Assembly: GCA_000310025.1 (NCBI GenBank)
Contig: FN649751.1
Location: 4,751,095 to 4,815,094 of the forward strand
Direction: 5' to 3'
From: Ectocarpus siliculosus
Lineage: Eukaryota; Sar; Phaeophyceae; Ectocarpales; Ectocarpaceae
DNA: 64,000 bases
The position numbers and the translations under genes were made by a program. This document shows, one piece after another, positions 1 to 10,900 of the stretch (its first letter is position 1; every line of letters starts with the position of its first letter). Under the pieces are notes generated by a model. It saw nothing but the letters and a program-made list of their open reading frames with translations, was not told the origin of the DNA and ran no database searches.

Positions 1-34
1 CGATAATTGTGTTTCTCTACAACGGGGCACTCAC

Positions 35-3000
35 CACGTGGTGCAACAGGAGCACGGCCAAGTCTGTGGGGCTCTCCGCCCGTAGCATGAACATATGGCA
101 CGTCTGGACTCCGTCCGGGCGGTACCCCCCCTCCACCCCAGACGAGACCAACCATGCCCCCCTTTCCATGAAAAACTTTGAGCAATCCTCCTTTCCGTGG
201 TTGTTCTCCCGCCAGAGCTTCTCCACCGTCTTGAACAGCTCAATCAGCAGCACCCTGTTGGGGTATTTGAGGGTGGGGGGAGTGGATAGAGGGCAGTTGA
301 CAAGAGACCGACAGAAAATCTTGTATGAGAGCGATCAGTGCTCGTGGCAGTGCAATTGCTCTTTGCTCTACATGCCAACACGCCCTACTTCGTGTGGAAA
401 AAGGAAGCATGTCTCGCACTGCGCGATAAATGAAAGGTTCCCACATAGGTGCGCATGCACTTTCGGCGTCCCGAATCTTTTCCTGAGATATGAGATGAAC
501 AAGTTTGGAGGCTTGCAGCAGACGTCACCTTGACGAGCGAAACACCCGGCCCGAAGGCATAAATTGGACGCATACGGCGGGCGTCCATATTTCCGACGGT
601 ATCCACTACTCCCCCACACGGAAAACAAACGCGCGAATAGCTGTCGATGTTTTCGATATGAATAATGATACCTGTTGAATCAACTACTGCAATAGTCTCG
701 AGCTACCTCTCAGCCCTCAATTGAGCCACTTCAAATGTGCGGTGGAACCATGACAAGTACAACCCCTGCGTAGAAACCAAGAAACGATTTCTCATAGTGC
801 CTCACGGAAGCACTGGTTCTTCTCGAACAACACGCAACATGATCATTGCAGAGTAACAAAGGGGGGAAAAAAACTAAATACTACGGCAAATTAGCGGTCC
901 ATTCTGTAATAAGCGCTACCACCTCAAGAATTTTGGCAATATGGACAAAAGAAATCGCTGTAGCTTCTCGTGAAAAATACCTGCTAATTCCCGGCGCTCG
1001 CGGCCCAAAGCACAAACGATAGAGGTCCTCCAGCCCGTCCAGCGACATGCCCTCCAAAATCTCCGATAGCCCAAGACCATCCTCGTTCTCCCGGACACGC
1101 TCCATCAGTTTCTGGCCATCGGCAGCCTGTGCATCTCCGCTACGCGGGGCATGTCCACGAGCAGGCACCACAATGATGTTGGACCTGCGGTTTTGGGGGC
1201 AAAAAGTCACCGGCGTGTTTTGTGAGAACTGCAGCCGCCTTCCGAACACCATCGGCGACAGCATGCTGATGACGAGCCAGATGGCATCAAGGTCCATGTC
1301 GATCACTTGCTTCATGCGCTGTTGCAGGTACTTCTCGATGCAGATGTTGACTGCCAGCTTGGCGCAGCCGTCAAAACTCGAAAGGAGCGGAAAAAACAAG
1401 TCGATGAAGCTGAAGAACCCGTAAGGGTGGTCGGTGAGGGCTTCGAACGCCAGATACGCGTCAAGCAACAGCTTTTTCAAGTAGTTGTTGGTCAGCGCTC
1501 TGGCAGGAGAGAGCGGTACGCCGGGGACAGCAACAGGAACATGCCGGAAGGGGAGTGAGCTTCATTCCAGGCGTTGGGGGGTCACGCCCCTACGTATCAA
1601 CACGTCCATGCTGCACCGCGTAGTACCAACGCCCAGGGAACCAGTCCGCATCGTGATGCAAAAAACCAAAACAAAGTCATCTATTTGCATTTTCCACTCC
1701 GGTATTTAGTTCGGTACTGTGATAAAGTAGGACATGAACACCTTTCAAGAACGATCGCACGACGGTTGACCGTGCCACCTAGAGGGTGACATTCTTGAGA
1801 AAAATTGCTTGAGACACGCCGCAGCTGATGTGCATTGCCGGTACACATTAGCTTCCTCAACATAGTGTTGTTTTCCTGGCACGGAGGTACCCTAACTCTT
1901 ACACGCAAGTACCGTGCGATTATAAATGACAAGTACTGTATAGGCAAGAACAATGTACTACCGATGCTCACCAACCCTCTCTGCAACGAATTTGCACTCC
2001 ACCCAGCTGATCAAACTACTTGTTGCACGATGCAGACCAACCGAGATACTACAGCAATATACCAAACATGTTAAAGCTATTTTTCCCTAACCCCTCCTTG
2101 TGCCTATCCTAAGATCCGCCCAAAGACTTCGTTGTCCTTTCCTACCGCGCGTTGGTTTGACTTGGCACGGGGGGTGCGGCAAAAAAAATGAAAAGAGATG
2201 CGGTGGGACCGGGCCCCGCAAAAACGAACGAAATGATTTGGAAAACCCTCGCACCTCCGTGCGTACTGAAAGCGCTTTGCGGTACCCTCATCCAACGTCC
2301 CCTGGGAGGGGGACACGAAATGTACTGGGAACGACTTAGATAACAACAGCCCCGAGGGAAAAGTGTGCTCGATGACTCGTTGAAACAATATCGTAATTTG
2401 ATCCCCGAGGAAACCCGGAATAAGGTTGTCGTACATTCGATTTTGAGGTCAAAATCTGGGGGATAAATACAGTGGCTACGACCTACCGCCTTGGCATTGC
2501 CACACCTGCACGTTTGAAGATGGTGCGTTTGATTTAAGATAGACTAGAAGTGTTTTGGGGCTGGAGGTCGAAGGGACTATTATTTATTTCCTAGCCTGAT
2601 CATGGGGAACTACTCCCCGAGACGGGTGTTTCCCTTGCAGTTTTAGGTAAACACCCCCCCGTGACCCATTGGATCGTACCGTGCTACAAGCGGAAGGCAA
2701 AGAACAACAAACAGTGGATGATGATGATTTTCACAGTCACCTCTTGGCCAGCTTGTTCCGGGCCATCCACATCAGGTTGTCGGCCAAAGGACGGAGGAGA
2801 TTGTCGAATGCGTGGCTGATTGCCGTACCACTGAGCACCGCCCGCCTCGTCGCGTCCATGTGGGACAGATGGACGAGTAGAGTCTCTCCGAAAACGAAAT
2901 AGCCGTGCTCTTGCCAGTCATCACCGGTCACTGCTTCCACCCCGCCGTCAACACAGCCCTTGATCTTAAGCACGGCCTCGACGAGATCGGGCCCCTGGAA

Positions 3001-6000
3001 TGATGACGTCGCGTGAACAAACAAAGTCAGAATGACCAACTGGAAAAAACGTGCGCTCTCACGCTTTCTTGGAGGTTCGCAATATCTTCAAGCACTTGGT
3101 GTGCAGCCGCAATTTTTGTCCAGTTGCCATGTGACGTGAGTCCTTCCGACGTTGCTTGTGAAGCTTAAACAGGTCGAGCGGACCATGTATACATCTATTG
3201 TGCATTCCGTCTGCGCTAGTTGAATTATAATAATGACCGTGACTCCATGTGCCTACCACGTACGATGTTCGAGAAGGTATCTCGTGCACCAGCAGTCACA
3301 TCAATAACATGCGGTTCTTGTCTTTCCTTCTTCACGGTCTGGCGTGACCAACTATGTACCCTGGATGCCTTTGCGATATGGTAGTGGATGGCACAATGCC
3401 CCAACACAAAAAATCTAGCAGGTCGCACACGGACACAGGGCCACACCACATGCCCATGCCCAAGCAGCGGCACCCAAAAGGGGCGATGTTTACAATGCGA
3501 CGCACGGTGCCGGCAATGAACTAAATACCCAACTCACCGGGACCAACGCTGTGACCCGCACACTCTTCAAGTGGACATACTCCTTGCCGCACTTGGGGCA
3601 TACCGCGTCGAGACTCGCAATCTCGGCGTCCGCCTCCATTTTGCCACGCTCTCCATCTTCCGACAGGGCTGCAAGGACGTGGACCGGGTATTTGATGCTG
3701 CCGAACATCCTAAGCAGCTGTTCTACCTTTGCTACAAACCCCGGCGCATTACGCTTGTACTCTGCCGCCCCTGAACCGATGCCCTCATCGCCTGAATCTT
3801 CGTCGCTCCCGCCGTCTAAGTTGAGGGGGGAGCTGCTTCCACAATCACTGCCCATGACACCCAACCCAACGATATGCGTATGCACGCATTTGCCGCTAGA
3901 GCCTTTCTTGGACGAGGTGCACCCCGTCCCCCCATTCGCCTATGATCATAGCCAAGTGACGGGCGCCAGGGGGTAGATAGTTGGTGGGACACAGGTTTGT
4001 TGCGTGAAAACAGTCAATGCTACGTGCTATGATGTACACCATCTTGAAAGCACCGAAAGTATCATTCGCTGCTACTTTGCCTTTCCGACCAGCTATCCTC
4101 AGGGGAAAATACTGTACGTCAGGTAAACCACGATATTTACCATCCGAGCTAGACAACACAGGCACCGATATTGCTGGCGTGGTTTGCACAACGAATTTCA
4201 AGGTTGGGGCGGGAAAACATACACAGCAGAAGCGCTCTAGAGCTCCGAATAAAAAATAGTCATGCATCGGCAGTAGTAGACTATCACCTTGCACTGGATC
4301 TGCTTCCTTTCAGTGGTCCGCCTTCTCGTTGATGGCGCTTTCTTCGACCCGGGTGGTTGCGGGAAATCCGTCTCGGACGTGTGCCCAGCTGCCAGGAATA
4401 GACCGATGACCCGGATGGTACACAACATACGTCTGAGTCTCGCCTACGCGCATCAACAGCGGCACCCCATGCTCCTCTGCAGTCGCTGCCATCCTTAGAA
4501 TGGTGTCAAAGCTACCCTGAGTCAAAACCATCTGGGTTATCGCTGCATCCCCAACGCTTTCGATCCCTTCCCCATCCTTGCCAAAGACAACCGGCTCTGC
4601 TTCAGGAATATCCGCCTTCGGAGTGGTCCCATCTCCGAGAATGACGTCAGCGTGCTCACATTGGCCCGCTGCAACCTGCTCGGCGTTTGGCGCGTGCTCG
4701 GGTTCCGCTTGCACACTGCAAAACCAAACGAAAGCAACCGTGAAAGTGACAGTGCATCGTCAGAAAAACTTATATATGCCGATTAATTTCTGATAAATTT
4801 AGCGAGCAGCAACTGTCGAAAAATAAAATGAGAACGCAGAACGGCCGGGCCCCTACCTGTGCCCTGCAAATGTCTTTCTTTTCCAAACGAGTTATACAAG
4901 CGTTGGGTTGCAACAATAACGTGTAGTTTCGATCGGAGATTTGCCGGTGAGAAGGAAGAGTATCGGACACCACACAAGCACTGTTGTTTCGTGACATCCC
5001 CCAACTACTACATCGACTCACTTGTGGCATCGGTTATCGCAGCAGTTCACGATGCAGCTTGCAGGCGCACCAGGTTGCTCGGCGGTGACGTCGGTGATGA
5101 CCATGACACGGTCGCCGCGGGCGGTAGTGGAGACCGAAAACAGTGCCTTTTGTCTATCTCTAGAGTTGCGCGCCGCCACCGTGAGAGGCAGACGGAGCTT
5201 GAAAGCGCTGGTTCGAGCCTGGCGGTGAATCACTCGGGACACGCTACTCCCGTGGATGTGGCCGGCTTGAGCTCGCTGGGATGCCGCTCGCTTATCAGCT
5301 TTGTTCTTCTTGCACCTGTATGAGTACGAAGCATGTGATGGTGGGAAGAATAGAGGGGGGGGAAATGAGTATTACGTACAGCACGCACGCTGAGAGCAGG
5401 TCGTATTGTGGACGCTCCGGTCTTGGTCGCACTGCGAGAGGGTGAAGACCTAACAAACACCGATGGTCAAGCAACCAGAAAAGTTGGAGTCGATACAGAT
5501 CACCAGCAACATTCCCGGAACAACTAGGTGAAAACAGGTGACAGCCTACCAGGCTGCGCGAGCGCTGTGGAAGTCAAGATATTGTTGCATATTCCTCTCA
5601 AACAAACCACATGGGTGGCATCGAATCGGGTGACACCCACGTGTGCGAGAAGCATCCGAGAACTCGATTTGGCACATCACTCTTGGTCATATAATTAAAG
5701 AGAATTGCAATTGAACAAAGAAACTGAACAGCGGAAAACGATATTGGGTACTCACGCGTGACACAGACATGCCGACTTCGTCTTCGTATCGCAGAAGCAG
5801 CAAATGAAGCGATCCTTGGTAAGGTCGATCAGCCCATGGTCGACGTGGCAATGCCATCGTTTGAGACACCCACGACAAATCGAAGTAACTGTCTTGCTTT
5901 TCGAACAGCACCAGCTGCGATTCGCCAACGTAGCATTAGCAGGCACGATGACAGGGACGGGCTTTCCGCTGGAGGCATCCTTTGCCTCCCCCCCCCCCCC

Positions 6001-6052
6001 CCTCGTCTTCCTCCTCATGACCGCCTGTCCCTGAGCCATGCGGTGCGCCATG
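35..6052 (-). CDS. Multi-exon gene of unknown function with Cys/His-rich putative zinc-binding segment (partial)
   Basis: I do not recognise the family. Seven exons join without breaking frame: 6052-5756, 5315-5022, 4715-4431, 3847-3538, 2994-2741, 1499-981 and 254-35, about 726 codons in total. All introns are GT-AG, most with GTGAGT or GTATGT donors. The gene continues past the left edge. The first exon listed carries closely spaced Cys and His residues (WCC, CRGC, WHCHVDH, CCFC, CLCHAC), which suggests a zinc-binding module. A later CPKCGKEY motif in the 3847-3538 exon could be half of a zinc ribbon. That exon also has an acidic Ser/Asp/Gly stretch. The 1499-981 exon is a hydrophobic, helix-rich block and lacks an obvious known motif. 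The 5' end is uncertain: an in-frame ATG lies at 6051, but a Gln-rich reading frame lies just upstream (see the homopolymer finding). Exon chain confidence is high; function is unknown. Confidence 0.72.
5988..6002. repeat. 15-base C homopolymer inside coding exon
   Basis: A run of 15 C (G on the coding minus strand) would encode Gly repeats in the exon 6052-5756. A Gln/Pro-rich open frame upstream (about 6330-6003, minus) is exactly one frame away from the Cys-rich frame downstream of this run. A miscounted run would explain the break. Confidence 0.6.
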
Positions 6053-6277
6053 CTGCAAAACCAGATGTAAACCATGGCCGTTCAGGGCGTCACCGACGAT
6101 GCCACCTGCCGTCCTCTGCTGCACAGGCAACGGCAGCGGCGGAAGTGGCTGACGTACCCGTCTATCCCGCTGCGGCTGTAACACCGCCCCGCCAGCTGCG
6201 CCCTGCTGCGCCATCAAAAGCCGTTGCGGCGGCCGGGGCGGCGGCCATACCCCTCCAAAGCAACCGGCGGCTGACAG

Positions 6278-6282
<5 letters not shown>

Positions 6283-6345
<63 letters not shown>

Positions 6346-6353
6346 GCTGCTGC
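6283..6353. repeat. GCT/CAG trinucleotide microsatellite
   Basis: About 24 GCT units (CAG on the minus strand), interrupted once by ACT at 6334-6336. Read in the Gln frame on the minus strand, the interruption is a TAG stop (6334-6332). In the Ala frame the tract stays open. The minus-strand sequence on both sides is Gln/Pro-rich, so this may be a polyGln tract of the neighbouring minus-strand gene. The stop argues against simple read-through. Confidence 0.85.
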
Positions 6354-6447
6354 GGTCGCCACGGCACTTCGTTGGCTAGGCGCTGCCATGGTGGCAACAT
6401 TGCTCCAAGTTGGCGTGAGCGTTCATAGTTTAGCTGCGCTACTCCCT

Positions 6448-7068
6448 CTACCTCCGAATGTAGTAGTGGTGCACTCGGCCCGTGCGTACCGGTAGAGCAG
6501 TATCCCGGTCCCCGTATGTACCCCCAATGGCAGACGAAAGGGGCGTATGTGGTTCCGCGAATTCGAAACCATCACCTGATAGCTCCCCTGGCGTCCCCAA
6601 GGCCTCCGATGCTTGGGACATCTGCACAGCTGTAGCAAGGAACGAGTGCAGCACCCTGCCGCGACGTTCACCGGCCCCGAAGCCCTCGCATGAATTTCTT
6701 GCATCTCGTCCCAAACTCCCCCGGGATGATGGGCTTTGCGACGCGTGGCGTTTCGCTGGTGGTGATTCACGTCCACTCACACTTCTGCGAGCCTCTCCGA
6801 TAGCCACAGGAGTGTCGCAAGGAAATGTGTTCGCGACGGTGGCTACACCGCCAGGCGCGCCGCTGACCGACAGATGGGAATGGCCCGACGGCTCGCTACC
6901 GGAAGAGGTCGCTGTCCGTTCTCGAGGAGGGTTTTTGCTGCAAGAATTTGGAACTCTCTCCAGTGTTCGCGCATGGGGCTGCGGGCAAGGGGTGCGACAA
7001 CGGCTTGTGCTGGCGACCAGCCGCACCATCCACGCAGTCATCCGCGCCTGCATCATGATCAGCATCAT
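6448..7068 (-). CDS. Possible upstream Ser/Pro/Arg-rich exon of the minus-strand gene
   Basis: An open frame of about 200 codons with low-complexity Ser/Pro/Arg/Gly composition lies directly upstream of the minus-strand Cys-rich gene. It ends next to a possible GTAGAG donor near 6451. A plus-strand frame of similar length also exists here, so coding status and strand are not settled. It could be the N-terminal region of the minus-strand gene, its 5' UTR, or non-coding. No domain is recognised. Confidence 0.25.
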   Translation of the reverse strand: MMLIMMQARMTAWMVRLVASTSRCRTPCPQPHARTLERVPNSCSKNPPRERTATSSGSEPSGHSHLSVSGAPGGVATVANTFPCDTPVAIGEARRSVSGRESPPAKRHASQSPSSRGSLGRDARNSCEGFGAGERRGRVLHSFLATAVQMSQASEALGTPGELSGDGFEFAEPHTPLSSAIGGTYGDRDTALPVRTGRVHHYYIRR

Positions 7069-7970
7069 GATGCGCCCCGCCAGCAGAGCGCGTGCTCGGC
7101 AGCATGCCGCTCACCTCCTTGCATCAACGACTGACCGCTCCTGTGGTGGCCAACGGTGGAAGCCACGCTATGCAATGCCTCCCTCTAGAGGCTACGTGTC
7201 GATAAGGTAGCACGGCCGCCCTGTCCGTCCTTCACAGCACGCGCACCTCGTGCGCGACGTGCGGAGATATGTAGCTACAACAGCGCCGGGATTTCCCCAC
7301 CCCAGCAGAGCTTTGTGAATAGAACCAAAAAGAGGTTCACCGAGGGAGCGCGCGCACGCGCATCTCCAACCAATGAGGAGACAGTAAATTTAGAAGTAAA
7401 GATCCCTTCGCACGGATGGTAATGCACTGCCCACAACATCATGCCATCATGCCCACACCGACATGCGCACCACGCACGCACCTAACTCACTCTCGCGGCT
7501 GCTGTATTTTCGTTTGGTACTATACCAGTCGACCTTTATTCTCCAACAGAAACGCGGATGTGAATCCTTCTCGCCATAACAATCAAGGCAGGCACTCAGG
7601 GAGACGGCGGAGAATACAACCTGTGGTGTGGCCTCTCCGTTCGTTTTGTGTCGGAGCATCGAGCTCTGTACTTGTACTCTGTGCCGAAGGTTACAGGGAG
7701 AGCGAAGAGCGGGGCCGCCGAAGTTCGGAAAAACTACTGATTCCGGGGAATGCAGCTCTCTCATTGGCCAAAAGCACCAGTTGCGCTCATACACCACTTT
7801 GCGCTTCACCAGCGGCACGAAAAGACCAAAAGGCAAAGCTCGTCCGCGTACATCTCCGTGGTACGCAGGTAGACACAGCTTGCTGAAATCTGAGGATCTG
7901 AGGTGAGTTCAGCCGAGACCTGAAGAGAGGTGAACGAACCAGATACAGGGGAAGGAGCACCACACCGAAT
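7069..7970. other. Intergenic region between divergent genes
   Basis: About 0.9 kb between the minus-strand gene and 7TM-RGS gene 1, which would hold both promoters. The last 100 bases resemble the upstream regions of genes 2 and 3 (an AGCTTGCT-containing block, then a purine-rich stretch before the ATG). I see no convincing TATA box and no further gene. Confidence 0.4.
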
Positions 7971-10900
7971 ATGACCGGTGGCCCACCGTCTTCCAGTGAC
8001 GTCGGTGAATCTAGCAGCGGTGGCGCCGGTGGTCCACCTTCCTCGATTGATGTCGGGGGAGGCACGGGATCGTCCAGCTATTGGGAACAACGGTTCGGGG
8101 ATGGGGACTTCGATCCGTCAAGCTTCATCCCGAGCTACACGCGCACGGACAAGGGTAAGGCGGGAGACAGAGGGAGAGATGCAATGGAACCAACAGCTGT
8201 GTCTTCAGAAGGCATTGCTTAGTAGTACACCCAGCTGCTCTCACACCCTGTTTCGGCGGTACGATTTGTGTGTTTGGGGGGGTACATGTATAATCGCAAT
8301 CCGCCATCTGTCTTCAACGTAAAGATTGAAATTTCCGTGAGCGTGGAGCGTGCAACAAGCAAGGCGTCGTGGTTGTCTGTCTTCTGTGAGCATGCGCAGG
8401 CAGGCTCAATCAACCCGTTCCCACTCTCCCTGCAACCTAGCCGTTGTGGCTTGTAACTGCAACCTCCTCTCGAGCAATTATTCGCATTGTTTTTGATGCA
8501 AGCCAAAGTATTGGAATAGAAACAGAAACGGATATATATATATAATATGTTCGGACGTCAGCACATGGATGTTACGACTGAGAGAGAGAGACGAAGCAGA
8601 TATGCGGTAGGCAATGAGGGCGTGGTAGAGGAAAGGAGACACGTCAACCATGTTTTGCGATCGATCGCCATCGCACATAGCCAATGCTGTTGTTACCACG
8701 ATGGACGGGAGTTTATGCTGCAGGCCTTGATCCTTGACTCTTCTTGCGTGATAAAAACTGTGAGAGTAATAAATAAATGCGACGGCATTTCCGCCCGGGC
8801 TTGCGTGCATGCAGCCTTGGCGCTCTTCAGGTTGGTAGTCGGGTGCTGCTTCATCGTGCTCGGGAGCTATGCGTTGGTTCGCTTCTACCGATCAAGATGG
8901 ATATTGGACATTCGCACGAGGTAGGCCTTGCTTGGTGTATCGAAGTCGAGTGGTTACTCACAATCACCTGTGTTTTGTTTGATCTCTCAGAGAGAGCGTC
9001 AACCTGGTTGACCAATCCTGCCTGGTTCGACGTCGAGCAGTCGAGCACAGCTCACGGAGGTGGTGGAAACACGCCTCCAGCACACACTAATTCGGCGGGG
9101 CAGCAGGGCCGCCGGCAGAACCCCTCCATAGGGACTTCCGGGCGGGACATGAATGAGCCGCATGCACGCATCAGCCGCGGCACACCTGTCCGACTTCTTT
9201 CTGTCTCGTCAGCCACTCAGCGGGGGTGTTTCACAACTTTATTCCCCTTTCGATGCAAGGCGGGTCAGCCGACGACGGTTGGATGGATTTTTCGGGGGCT
9301 GCCCGAAAACGGCCTCCACGGCTCATCCCTGAGCAAGGAAAAACCTCGAATTGCTTGCCTGGGGGCAAAGAATAGGCGGATCCCAGAACACCCGCATCCC
9401 CGAAGCCCCCGACGACTCTCTCTCTCCCATATTGTTTCACTCCTGCCTGGACAACTGGAGAGTACATTCCACTCGAATCGAACAAACTGCGGGACGGACA
9501 CACTTGCGTAGACCAATTGCGATGTAGAGCGTACCGTCGCCGAGAGTTTGCTTTTTCTTTGCTCCTGCTATCGCCCTGAGGTTCTGCTTTTACGCCCGCA
9601 AGAAAGAGTGAATCATGAAAGAAAGTGTTCTCATCTAGATTACAGCAGCTTCAGCCAGTGTTGGATATTGGTCGGGCAGAAGGGTTCGAATCAATACGCC
9701 AATCGTATCGAGAAAAAAACACAAATACCGATATTTTGTTCGATATCCCGAAAATGGCTCGATACGTATCGAGTATCGATACTCGATATCGATACGTCTG
9801 TTTTGAAGGCCTCACGTTACAAGAAGAGCGAGCGTTACGCAACTACACGTACCCTGGCACACCCGAACCCTTATCTGAAGTATACAGCAGTGCGCAAGAC
9901 GTGCGCGCATGGTCCGGCGGCATGGAAGTAGTGGTGTTTGCCAGGTGCCAGGTGTGTGCAGTTAGTTAGTTGAACATCACGAGCACAACAACAACAGCGG
10001 GCACACGTTGTGATGTGATGTTGCGCATACAAAACTGCATCGTGCAAGAGGCAGGAGTTGGTTGTGTAGCTGTGTCCACCAGATATATTTTACATTTTAC
10101 AGTCAGTGTGCATGTGTGTATACACGTACACACTATAACACCGCCGTACGGTTGCGATCGAATCAGTGCAAGCTCGGCTGCGAGCAGGATTTCATGACAA
10201 AAAAGCGCGAAAAAAACTCGAACACTTGGTTTTATATTATCTTACTACCTTCAAAGTTATGCATGCAAAATTCCACCCACCAGTTGTGGGTGCCCAACAA
10301 TCAGCAATGCACCTCGAGCGAGTATCACCTCTAGAAAAACCAACAGCCAAAAGGAAACAAAAGAAAAAACATGGCGAAAACATTATGTGCGAAAATCAAA
10401 CGCTTGCCAAACTTGAACACGACGACATCACCTACCTCTATTCATCACACGCCCAACCAAGTGGTCGGACATGAAATCAAGCACACCTTGCCGTTACGTA
10501 TTACAAGTCCCAAAACCAAGTTCACACAGCATAAATTGTCCGCAGGAGGTACGGCCTCTGTTCGCACTAATGTAGTAGTTCTACTGCTGAAACTGCGGGA
10601 AACGCCAAATCTACGTAAGGAGGCAAGCTGACTCTAAAATAACGGGGATGACTGCTACTACTCATTCGGCAGAGGCAGCGCTATCGCCGGCGACAAAGCC
10701 GAATTCTTGAAGGCTCATGTTGCACACCGATGTGGTTCTCAGGAGCTGAGACACAGGCGCTGTTGGTGTGGTGTGTGGCTGGCAGGGGCTGGTGTGTGTG
10801 TGGTGTGTGGTTGTGATGGCAGTGGGGGGCGACAGGAGTAGGCGCGTAGGCGCCTCCGGGGAGCGAAAAAAGGGGGTAGACAGCTGGGAAACTGACCCCC

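Noticed and set aside
5758-6495. Plus-strand 245-codon Ala-rich open frame
   Set aside because: Its length comes from the GCT microsatellite; the opposite strand carries phase-consistent spliced exons in the same region.
6482-7210. Plus-strand 242-codon open frame
   Set aside because: No motif, no splice partners, low-complexity composition; overlaps an equally open minus-strand frame.
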